Positions 47,571 through 57,973 of a stretch of DNA of 64,000 bases are shown here, piece after piece (within the stretch, counting starts at the first letter, position 1; each line of letters opens with the position of its first letter). The position numbers were made by a program, and so were the translations under genes. The notes below the pieces were generated by a model. The model saw only the letters and a list, made by a program, of their open reading frames with translations. It ran no database searches and had not been told where the DNA came from. The stretch is from Ziziphus jujuba (taxonomy: Eukaryota; Streptophyta; Magnoliopsida; Rosales; Rhamnaceae), in the NCBI RefSeq assembly GCF_031755915.1, contig NC_083388.1, positions 19,866,001-19,930,000 of the forward strand. The letters run 5' to 3'.

Positions 47571-48152
47571 TGATTTTCACATCAGAAAGCCACAAGTCAA
47601 ATTTTTGTACGCTAGAAATGCAAGTCTAACACTGAGAAGAGAATAGGTCAAAACATGAATCAAGTTGTGCGTGTGGTAGCTACAAGGTTGTCATACATTT
47701 GAGCAATTCAATTCTGTTTACAATCGCATTGCTTCAATTTAAATTATTTCAGAAATATTATAAAAAAACGAAAAAGAAAAATAATCAGTAGCTCAATCAT
47801 AACATTTTCACTTGAGGGAAAAAAAAAAAAAAAAAAAGAGAGAAAAGAAGAAGGAAAAGGCAGAACAGTACTTTCGGGAAGTTGTTATCAAAATGTTACT
47901 TCCTCTCGAGTCTAGACCCATCATTGGTAATGTGTCATGAAGATTCCATTCTTTTACTTCATCAAACATTTGGTACTCATGAGGCAATGAAATTATAATG
48001 AAATATATAACCACTCAAAAAGTATGAATTATAATGATCAATTAATTAAATTTTTTTGGCATTCAGGAAATTCAACAACAGATGAGAAGTGGTTGATTAG
48101 AAACATCAATTTTACATATTAATTAATTTCTGATCCTGGTCACAGAATCTGC

Positions 48153-48158
48153 CACGTG
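48153..48158. promoter_or_regulatory. G-box (CACGTG) upstream of the first intact GPAT
   Basis: TCTGCCACGTGGAAAT, identical around the core to the pseudogene copy at 46292. It lies 164 bp before the ATG; a (TG)n/(TA)n stretch at 48222-48267 expands the distance. Confidence 0.5.
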
Positions 48159-48316
48159 GAAATAATTTTCTACTTTATTTTTCTATTATCCTATAATTAA
48201 TCCCCCGTTTCATCCTGTATGTATGTGTGTGTGTGTATATATGTATATATATATATATATATATATAAGAACCACCACCTCCCAATCGCTGCCAAAACCA
48301 AACCAACAAAGAGAAA

Positions 48317-50018
48317 ATGGCTCCAAAATATTATGGTTTGGAAGCTCTGTTCTTCATGGCCAAAACCCTTTTCCCAAAAAGAGCCAACCAATTCAGTCTG
48401 CAAAAGAAGGTGGTCAAACCCAATAAACTACTCCATAAAATTTCATCAGGATTACTTCCAGATGGTAAGCAAGCTCTGGTATTTCAAATGGAGGGAGCAT
48501 TGTTAAAGTCATCTTCAATCTTTCCTTACTTCATGCTTGTGGCGTTTGAAGCTGGTGGGCTTTTAAGAGCTCTCATTCTGTTCCTGCTATACCCTTTTGT
48601 ATGTTTGGCTGGTGAAGATTTGGGGATGAAGGTTATGGTATTTGTTTGCTTTGTGGGGATCAAAGCAAAAGGTTTCAGAGTTGGAAAAGCTGTATTGCCC
48701 AAGTTCTTCTTGGAAGATGTTTCCAATGAAGGATTTGACATGGTGATGATGACGAGGTTTGGGAGAAAAGTTGGAGTTACTAATTTGCCTAGAGTTATGG
48801 TGGATGGCTTTTTGACCGATTACCTTGGTGTTGATGCTGTATTGGGAAGAAACTTGAAGGTGGTTTCTGGGTATTTTGTGGGTTTGATGGAGGAAAGCAA
48901 AGCTGATAATAAGGTTTTGGATAAGATACTTGGGGAAGAGAAATTTGGTTCCGGTATTATAGGAATTGGTAGCTTCAACAAGGCACTTGATCAGCAACTC
49001 TGTTCTCGTTGCAAGGTTGTTCATCTTCTTTTCTATGTCTCTCTGTCTCTCTTGCAGTTTTACTATATTATTCATTTTTTTTTTTTTTTTTTTTTGGGGT
49101 TTCTGTTTTGGTTGAAAAAAAATGCTTTTTGAACAGGTTGTTCACTTGGTAAGTGAGGTTGAGAAGAGGAGCTCGAAAGTGCTTCCAAGGGAGAAATACC
49201 CAAAGCCCTTGATATTCCATGATGGAAGATTGGCTTTTAGACCAACTTTACTAGCCTCATTGGTAATGTTTTTATGGATTCCATTTGGGTTTTTACTTTC
49301 AATAATCAGAATTTCTATCGCTGTACTTCTTCCCCTTAACATATCTCTTCCTATCTTAACCTTTAGTGGAATGAGAATAACCCAATTCTCAAAACCCAAT
49401 TCCATTCCCACCCAATTCGAAATTGCCCCCAAAAAACCAAATAGCAGTACACTCTATGTATGCAACCACAGAACTCTGATTGATCCAATCTATGTCTCAA
49501 TGGTTCTTGGGAAACCTCTCACAGCAGTCACATACAGCTTAAGCAGAGTCACTGAGCTTATTTCACCAATCAAGACGGTTCGTCTAACAAGATGTAAAGA
49601 GAAAGATTCAAAACTGATGGAGAAGCTGCTGAACCAAACTGATATTGTGGTTTGTCCTGAAGGAACTACTTGCAGAGAACCATATCTTCTAAGGTTTAGT
49701 CCTTTGTTTGCAGAAATGAGTGATGAAATAGTTCCTGTAGCTATAGATTATTGTGTTAGCATGTTCTATGGAACAACAGCAAGTGGTTACAAGGCCTTGG
49801 ATCCAATTTTCCTGCTCATGAATCCAATTACCAACTGCTCTATCAAGATTCTAGACAAGCTACCAGGATGTTTTACTTGTAGGGTTGGAGGGAAATCCAA
49901 GTTTGAAGTAGCTAATTATGTTCAGTCAAAGATTGGTAAAGTTTTAGGATTTGAGTGCACTAGCTTAACAAGGAAAGATAAATATATCATCTTGGCAGGT
50001 AATGAGGGGACAATATAG
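48317..50018 (+). CDS. Glycerol-3-phosphate acyltransferase, GPAT1/2/3-like, first intact copy
   Basis: Exons 48317-49015 and 49137-50018 (GT-AG, phase 0) give 526 residues, the normal length for land-plant GPATs. Exon 1 holds the HAD-like domain, in which the phosphatase motif is degenerate (QALVFQMEGALLKSS in place of DxDG). Exon 2 holds the acyltransferase: LYVCNHRTLIDPIY around residues 340-353 (His344, Asp349), VRLTR, VVCPEGTTCREP near 404-415 and VPVAI. A hydrophobic stretch (LLASLVMFLWIPFGFLLSII) near 270-290 suggests ER membrane association. These enzymes acylate glycerol-3-phosphate, often at sn-2, for cutin, suberin or membrane lipids; a dead phosphatase motif predicts lysophosphatidic acid as product. 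The first of two intact tandem copies. Confidence 0.92.
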
Positions 50019-50064
50019 GAGACTAGGGCCATTAGTCACTTGATGTGTGCTTTATGATAAGTGT

Positions 50065-50222
50065 ATTAGTGTTTCATATATCATTAACTAATAACCGTAT
50101 CAATATTATATATTCTTCAAAAGATAACGGCATCAATATCAATATTAGTGTTTCATATATCATTAACTAATAACAGTATCAATATTATATATTCTCCAAA
50201 AGATAACCGCATCAATATCAAT
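50065..50222. repeat. Two tandem 79-bp units in the GPAT 3' flank
   Basis: ATTAGTGTTTCATATATCAT starts at 50065 and again at 50144; both units run through ACTAATAAC.GTATCAATATT and AAAGATAAC.GCATCAATATC with a few substitutions. A looser ~75-bp repetition of CAATATCAAT..CAAATTCAA follows to about 50330. Confidence 0.85.
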
Positions 50223-50456
50223 ATCAATTGCAAATTCAAATTATGCAATACTTGGTTTTTAAAGATAGCTGTATCAATATCAATACCAACTGCAAATTCA
50301 ATTTATGTAATAATTGATTTTTGTGAGGAAGCAGAGAACATATATCATCTCAAAATAACTTTAACATAAAGTTTACATGTTAATTAGAAGAAAGCAAATC
50401 AACCCTTTCCATATTTTATTGTAAAAAGAAAAATGACTACACTATATATTATATAG

Positions 50457-50505
50457 CATTGAAATATAATGATTTTTTGGTAGTAAACATTGTAATATAA
50501 TGATT
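50457..50505. repeat. 13-bp micro-insertion with 18-bp direct repeats
   Basis: CATTGAAATATAATGATT (50457-50474) recurs as CATTGTAATATAATGATT (50488-50505), 17 of 18 identical. The insert is TTTTGGTAGTAAA, on the minus strand TTTACTACC then A4, the smallest of the set. Confidence 0.65.
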
Positions 50506-51798
50506 GAACAAAAAAATCCATGATCAAAATGCGGACTTTGGAGTTTGAACAACATCAGTGGCCATATATAATTATAAATGTTATAGCATATTACACAATT
50601 ATATAGTGATTTGCGTTTACAAAAGCTTTACCTTTTATGTGGAGCTCAGATTCTATAACGGGGTTTGATTAGAAAGAAAAAAATTAGAAAAAAAAAAAAA
50701 AAAAAAAAGGAAGAAGAAGAAGACACATAACTCAAATCTCATGTGTTTCACTTGACAGAAAGTGTCCATTTAATTACTTTTTTAAACCTTTTTTTTCTGC
50801 TACTATTTCATGCAAGTTTTTTTTTTTTCCCTTGTAGTTTGTAGACTTCATACATAAAATCAAATTGTGGTCCCAATTTTTTTTTCCTTGGTAATAAAGC
50901 TGAAGGTCCAATTAGTCAATAGGCACATACTTCAAACAAACACCATTCACCTCGACCAAACAACTGTACTTATTCGTTGTGACACCTTTTTTCCCCCTCT
51001 TATATATTTATATATTACCAAAAGATATATATATTTATAGATACACATTTAAGAACTCAATGCAAAACGGTAAACCAAATATATGGCCCAAAAGGGCTCT
51101 ATCCCCATATGGAACTCCCCAACCCCAAACTATAATCTACTCAGAAACTTCAACAAGATTGGCTTTTTTGGCTTAAACATCCCATCATCAATATAAAATA
51201 CCATGCTTTTTTCCTTTATTTATTTATTTATTTATATGGTTCTTTTAAAAAGGAAAAAAAATGGTTGATGCTCAGTAACCAGTTGTTATAGATCACATAA
51301 AGAACATGAAAAGATTTGTGGATTCCCATCGTAGCCAAAAATATATGTGGATACCCAAAACTGCACGTTAATTTTGAAGACCAATAAAACCTAGTACTGC
51401 AAACGGTATTCAAACCGGGCGATGGATTTTGTCCTGTGGCTTTGGGACCAATATTTAACTAAATTAACATCTATTATCAAGAGAAAATATAATATATATA
51501 TATATATATATATTATATTTATATAGATATCTATATAGGTATCTGTCAATTTGAGAGATTAATTTGGTATAGGTGGCAGACATGAGTGTGGGTTAGGGTT
51601 AGATTAAGAAAAGTACGTGGAAAAAAAATAAAAATTGTATTAATTTATTACCCTTCCTTTGTTAAGGTTCATGTTTTTGGTTTTATGCTTTGAGTATTTT
51701 CTTAAATATTTGCTTAAGTTTTGTATAATTGGCTTATAAGTTGTGTATATATTGAAATTAACGAGCCCATTTATTCAATACTTTCCATATAGGAGAAT

Positions 51799-51859
51799 CT
51801 CACATGTTTCCCTCCCAAAAAAAAAAAAAAAAAAAAAAGGAAAATAAAACCTCACATGT
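51799..51859. repeat. Poly(A) micro-insertion with 9-bp direct repeats
   Basis: CTCACATGT at 51799-51807 and 51851-51859 flanks TTCCCTCCC, an A-run of about 22, and GGAAAATAAAAC. Confidence 0.5.
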
Positions 51860-52809
51860 GGATCAATTTTTATATATTTTTAGAGAAAGAGCAATGTACT
51901 CAAGAATGCACAAAAATTTCTAGGTGTTGAAAACCCATTGGGTCCAAGTTTTTGAGACTTACTTTTGGGGTGGTCCAATAATATAAATGAAGTTCAATTA
52001 AGCAGAAAAGTAGGGTAGATGAGGATATGCCCATTAATGAATAACTCCGCTCCTGAAGATTTCATGCACCACTTGGATTGGGTTTGTGCCTTAGGACCTG
52101 GAATGGAGGTGAATTAAATTGGACAGTGAAAGGAAATTTCAGCACAGCTTTCAAAAAAATGTTTGGTACAGGCAGAGGTTGAGGAGTTTTGAGGGCATAT
52201 GTGCACCATATGGCTCTTGTCTTTAATTTTTCCCTTCACAGTTATCCATCTATACACGGACAGGCAAGAGTACTTACGAAAAAGAGCTAATACATTTATT
52301 TGAAACTAAAAGCTAGATGAATTTTCTTAACTACAAACTTTAATCTTCTCAAGGCTAGTTGAAAATAGAATTTTACATATAAGCCGAAATATTTAGTGAC
52401 CCTGAATTGTACAATAATTTTCTATATGGTTCCTTGCCATTTGTCCAATATTGAATTCAAATACTCACATGGTGAATGCTCAAATCAAATTTCATCTAAG
52501 AGAGCTTTGAAGATAACCAAATCAAGTATATTTTTGGGTCTGTTTCATTCATATGTAAATAAATTCAGATGGCTAATAAGATGTTTATGCACAAAAATGG
52601 GACATTATCTTCTCGCATTAACTTGTCCCTGAAATCTCAATCTATACTGCTGCGTATATTTTCACCATTGAAGTTATTTTATTGGACAAATTCACAGTGC
52701 ATTGAACTTCTAATTACCAGGAGGATGTTTACATTGAATTAGTAATAGAACTGTCTAGAAGCATTAATAATAGTTGACCTCTTTACATATTATTATAAGT
52801 TTATAAATA

Positions 52810-54506
52810 ATGCCTGCATGGATGGTCCTTATTCACAACCATTTGGAGAACAAAATGACCGGAGACCTGCTATTCATCTTGAAACCTTTCCTCTTCCTTT
52901 CCAAAATGTTCCACAAAAAAACAGACAATTCTTTCACTAATAACCATATGAAGGTCAGCAACTTCTATGGCTTGAAAGAGCTCCTAAACCAAACCTTGGT
53001 GTTTCATGTGGAGGGTGCATTACTAAAAACATCTTCCCTCTTTCCTTACTTCATGCTTGTGGCTTTTGAAGCTGGAGGCCCTTTAAGAGCCCTTATTTTG
53101 CTTCTTTTATACCCTTTGATACATTTGGCGGGTGAAGAAGAATTGGGTCTGAAGATTATGGTTTTTCTATCCTTTTTTGGGATTAAAGAGAAGAGTTTTA
53201 AAATTGGAAAAACTGTGTTGCCCAAGTTCTTTCTAGAGGATGTTGGATATGAAGGATTCATGATGGTGATGAGGGGTGGGAAAAGGGTAGGAGTGACTGA
53301 TCTCCCTAGAGTTATGGTTGATGGGTTCTTGACAGATTTCTTGGGAATCAACAAAATTGTTGGTAGAGAGTTGAAAGTGGCAGGTGGGTATTTTTTGGGT
53401 TTAATGGAGGAAACGAAAGCTAATAACCTCAATTTGAATGAGATTCTTGGAAATAATAATAAGAAAGCTGGTTCTGATCATGTTATTGGGCTTGGCTGCT
53501 CCAACAATTCTCTTGATAAACTACTTTTTTCTATTTGCAAGGTAAAATTTTCTCTTTTGCATTAAGAAATCCCTTTGGTTCAGCATGTAATGGAAGTTTT
53601 TTTTGTGTGTTATATTTTTATATTTCTTGTGTTTTTCAGGAAGTTTATTTGGTCACTGAAGCTGAGAAAAAGAACTGGCAAACACTTCCAAGAGAGAAAT
53701 ACCCGAAGCCATTGGTCTTCCATGATGGAAGATTGGCTTTCAGGCCAACTCCATTTGAAACCCTAGCAACATTCATATGGATTCCATTTGGGGCTTTCTT
53801 ATGCATTTTTAGATTCATTATAGCTAAACTATTACCTTTAAAACTCTCTCTCCCCATATTGTCCTTCACAGGGATGAGAAGTGAGGTGAAAAAACCCAAT
53901 TCTTTCACCACCGTTCCAACAAAAGCAGAGGACAAAAGGGGAAAACTATATGTCTGCAACCACAAAACTGTGCTTGATCCAATCTATGTTTCTTTGGCCA
54001 TCATGAAACCTACTAATACAATCACTTACAGCAAAATTGGACTCACTGAGTTGCTCTTTCCTGTCAGGACAGTACGATTAACAAGGGACAAAGAGAAAGA
54101 CTCAAAAATGTTGGAACAGGTACTGAGCAGAGGTGAAGATATCGTGGTTTTTCCAGAAGGAACAACATGCAGTGAACCATATCTACTTAGTTTTAGTCCT
54201 TTATTTGCAGAGCTGAGTGATGACCAGGTTGTTCCAGTTGCCATAAAGACTGAGGTTAGCATGTTCCATGGAACAACAAATAGAGGGTCTAAATTCTTGG
54301 ACTTGGTATTTTTCCTTATGAATCCATCTCTAACCTACTCCGTTGCGATTCTGGAGAAGTTGCCCAGATCATTTAGAGGTCACGGTGGTGAAAAATCAAA
54401 GTGTGAAATAGCTAATCTTGTGCAGAGTGAGATTGCCATGGCCTTGGGTTTTGAGAGCACTTGTTTAAGCAAGAAGGACAAGTATATTATGTTAACTAGG
54501 ATCTAA
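52810..54506 (+). CDS. Glycerol-3-phosphate acyltransferase, GPAT1/2/3-like, second intact copy
   Basis: Exons 52810-53541 and 53640-54506 (GT-AG, phase 0) give 532 residues from the first ATG. ATGs at 52855 or further in are possible because the first ~45 residues do not align well with the upstream copy. From NQTLVFHVEGALLKTSSLFP onward it follows the gene at 48317, with the intron at the same place. The HAD motif is again degenerate (FHVEGALL). The acyltransferase blocks are present: LYVCNHKTVLDPIY, VRLTRDKEKDS, VVFPEGTTCSEP and VPVAIK. Both intact copies keep all catalytic residues of the acyltransferase, so both are probably active, but they have clearly diverged, so this duplication is older than the one that made the pseudogene. 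Confidence 0.92.
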
Positions 54507-54520
54507 TTAATCGAGGCGCG

Positions 54521-54566
<46 letters not shown>

Positions 54567-54727
54567 AAATAAATCGAGATACAATATTTATATATATGTA
54601 TATCAGAAATGATCTAGCGCATCATAAGTTTTATTTTTATTTTTTTTTAATTAAAGATATAGTGCATAATGTCACTAACAATATGTTGTGCAATGAAAGG
54701 GCAAAAGTCCTAAGAGGACACCCAAGT

Positions 54728-54786
54728 GGCACCAATCCAATAGTTGTTTTTTTTTTTTTTTTTTGCTTAAAGGCACCAATCCAATA
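54728..54786. repeat. Poly(T) micro-insertion with perfect 15-bp direct repeats
   Basis: GGCACCAATCCAATA at 54728-54742 and 54772-54786 flanks a 29-bp insert GTTG, T-run, GCTTAAA. On the minus strand it reads TTTAAGC, A-run, CAAC. The repeat is not low-complexity, so chance is unlikely. Confidence 0.8.
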
Positions 54787-54941
54787 TTAGAGAATGTGAA
54801 TTGCAGCCTAACAATTAAAAAGAAAATAAAGAAATGAAAATTGAAAGGGCAAATGTGGTAATTGATATGCCGGCAAAGTAGAGCTGAAGAAGAAAAACTG
54901 TATTACCCTTTTTACCCCTACCTAGTATTGCACCACGTATG

Positions 54942-55056
54942 CATTAATGCTCTATATATTTATATATAAATAAATAAATATATGTATATATATATATAAA
55001 TAAATATATATATATATATATATTTTTTTTTTTTGGATAAAACATTAATGCTCTAT
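54942..55056. repeat. A/T-rich micro-insertion with 14-bp direct repeats
   Basis: CATTAATGCTCTAT at 54942-54955 and 55043-55056 flanks 87 bp of (TA)n/(TAAA)n ending in a T-run and GGATAAAA. On the minus strand the insert begins TTTTATCC, then an A-run, then (TA)n: the largest member of the set. Confidence 0.7.
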
Positions 55057-55439
55057 GTTATCGTAATTTTATTACCTATTCTCATTAATGTTTAAGAGTT
55101 ATTTGTCTCGATTTTATCATTTAAATCGATTGATATTTTAAAATAAATTCTATTATATTTTTTATCAAATGTTTTATATAGATGTTTAAATTGATTTAAA
55201 ATATTCCTTTGGTTATTTCCTTGATTTAAACAATAAATTTTATAATTTATATATTGGATTTATTTTTGTTCTTATGCCAAATTTCTTTAATATAAGTATT
55301 ATTTATGATTTTATTTATGGTATCCAATGATATCTTATTCTTTATTTCCATTATAAATTTGGATCCTTAAATTCTTGTATTTTTATTCGAAATTTATTGA
55401 CTAGTTGTTTTTCTTGATTTTTGGGGTATAAAAGATTGG

Positions 55440-57973
55440 GTTTTACGAAAATGTTTTAAAAGGGGAACCTTTCCAACGGAGTGAATGGTGAGGATTTTGA
55501 GAGAAATTATTATTTCCAATTATGAAAGGTGTCGTGGAAATAATAAATAACCGTGGGACGTACCCAATCTCACGGTCCGTGGCAATAATAAACCGTTGGA
55601 CACTACCAACCTCACGGCACCATGGTAATAATAATAAACCGTCGGATAAACCCGACCTCACAGTCCGTGGTAATAATAGATAACCGTTGGATGAAACCAA
55701 ATTCTCACGGCACCATGGTAAACCCAGCGCGCGGTAATATAATATAATATAATATTGATCTAAGGTATTGGTATTACATGGTACATCAATTTAAAATGAC
55801 TGATACAGTATCCTACTATATCATAATCATAATTTAATTGTCAAGTTCAATTGTTCAAATATTTCAAAATCTCAAAACATCATTTCATACGAAAACCAGA
55901 AATATCAAAGTGAAATATATTCACCATAAACCAATTTTAAGCACATAAAATTATAAAATATTTGATCGTGTTTAAAATTATATGATTTTCAATTTGATTT
56001 CTCAAACCAAATAGTTTCCAAAATGATTTAAAATCTCAATTTAAATACCAAAATATTTAACTATTCCAAGTTCACTTATGAACCCATTAGAATATAAAAC
56101 CATTAAATACATTGTCAAACCTTACGTAAAATGACAACTCATATTTAATAAGGCAAATATTTTTATATGCATAATCTAAACATTCAATCAAATGGTATAT
56201 AAGCCAAATTATTCGAACACATATATATTATATTATACCCCAAAACAATTTTTAAAACTAATAACCATAGCAATAATTAAAATAAATCAAACCACAATTT
56301 CTTTAAATTTCCAAATATATTCTTTTGGCACCAAAACATATATTAAAAACATTATAAATTAGCAATACCATTTATCTGGAAATTCTCTTAATATTAAATA
56401 CATAAAACATATTTATCAAATATTTAATTATGAAATATTTCAACAATGAAATTTGATAAAATTTACCAAAATCTCAAATTCCTTAGAACCAACATATTTT
56501 ATGATGCCCAAATATTTAATTCCATTCAATTTTGGCATCAAAAATTTCAAATATAAATTTACTAAATATTCAACACATCAAACATATTTTCAAATAACCA
56601 ATTAACACAATATATATATATATATATATATATTTTAACATCCCAAAATAATTTTGAAGGTGGGTCACTCACCTTGAGCACGCAATTAATCCAAGATCCT
56701 CCATGGGATCAATTTCACGACGTACACGTGCTCCTGGAACAACAATATTACACATCTCAAATAAATTAATATTTTATTCGGATAAATAATACCCGGTACC
56801 CGGGGGGACTAACACAAACGTTAACCAAAATTGACGAGTAATATACCGAATCGAAGCTTGTGGAACAAGGATCGCATTACCGGTCTCCATTGATCCCAAT
56901 TCCGCCGGTGGTGGTCGGAATTTGCCCGGGAAGTACCGGCCAAACTTCACCTCCTCATAACTCACGAACCACTTCGAATTTAAACGATTGGAGACCATAT
57001 TTGAACTCAGAGGACCCAAAATAGGGGGAAAGGCGTGGCAAATCGGACTGGGCTGGCCGGAAACGGTGAGAATCGCCCGAAAAACAAAGTGACCCGCCGC
57101 CGGCTTCAACCCCTGATTTGGGCGCGTCGCCGGTCGACCGGCCGCCAAACTTGGCGCCTGAGCTCGTCAACGGCTGGGCTTCACCGATGGCCGGCGCGTG
57201 TGGTCGTCCGGTGGCCAGAATTTAAGAAACGGCAAGGACCCGAGAGAAAGAAAAGGAAAGGAAGGGAAGAAGAAGGAGGAAGAAGAAGAAGAATGAATTC
57301 CGGGGGGGGGGGGTGGGTCTTTTTCCCACGTGGGGGAAGGAAAAAAAAAAAGAAAAAAAAAGAAAAGAAAAAGAAAAAGAAAATAAAATAAAATAATTAA
57401 ATAATATTAAAAATAATATTATTATATAAAATAACAATAATAAAATAATATGGTATTAAGCATGGTTGACATGTGGCATCTCATCATGGTGACATATGGT
57501 CACATTGATTAAGTCACACGTGGCACATTGTTATACGTTTAAAAAATAATATTAAAATAATACGGTATTTTAAAATTTTGCAGGTTCATAACTTTTTAAC
57601 GGGATGTCCAAATTAGGTGTGTCGCTAGTCTGTGGACTCGTATCGATGAGCACTTTACAACCATGTATGAATCAAAGCTCATTTCCCCATAAAAATAAAA
57701 AGTCAACTTCGGCATCCTTGGACAATTTGGATCCCAATCTTGTTTTGCTCATATCTTTCAAACCGTAGCTCCGTTTTCAACATGCTACTAGTCTACGAAC
57801 TCGTACCAACGTGTACTTCATAAAGATACCTTAGTCAACCTAAAATTCCATTCGAGTCAAAAAGTCAATTTTTGACTCCTTGGTCAACGGTCAACGGTCA
57901 AAAGTCAACGGACAATGGTCAATCTCAATCAAAATTGAAAAATTTCCGTTGTACTTTGGAACGGGATGTTACA
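55440..57973 (-). mobile_element. LTR-like sequence inserted in a LINE
   Basis: Read on the minus strand it begins TGTAACATCCCGTTCCAAAG, a start typical of plant Ty3/gypsy LTRs. It continues through AT-poor and AT-rich zones to about 55440, where the boundary is uncertain. No gag or pol was found, so it is a solo LTR or a fragment; no target duplication could be confirmed. The short open frames in its GC-rich part (56774-57391) are not credible genes. Confidence 0.55.
55535..55728. repeat. Four ~46-bp minisatellite units, alternating
   Basis: Four units of the form AATAATA.ACCGTTGGA...CTCACGG are seen. Units 1 and 3 end TCCGTGG and units 2 and 4 end CACCATGG, so the higher-order unit is a dimer repeated twice. 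It lies inside the LTR-like sequence. Confidence 0.75.

Larger units (their letters stand above)
50019..52809. other. Region between the two intact GPAT genes
   Basis: 2.8 kb without a supported gene. It holds a 79-bp tandem repeat (50065-50222), micro-insertions at 50457 and 51799, (TA)n near 51492-51512 and several A/T runs. The last few hundred bases are the promoter of the second GPAT; no TATA box could be fixed. Confidence 0.4.
54507..55440. other. AT-rich GPAT 3' flank
   Basis: About 0.9 kb with a (TA)n array at 54526-54562, two micro-insertions (54728 and 54942) and no gene. Part of it may belong to the LTR-like sequence that follows; its outer boundary could not be fixed. Confidence 0.4.

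Noticed and set aside
50870..50925. Possible micro-insertion flanked by GGTCCCAATT and GGTCCAATT
   Set aside because: An indel in the repeat and a body of mixed sequence make the case too weak.
56774..57391. Open frames with R/P/G-rich translations in the LTR-like sequence
   Set aside because: They occur on both strands of a GC-rich LTR segment and include homopolymer translation; LTRs do not normally code.
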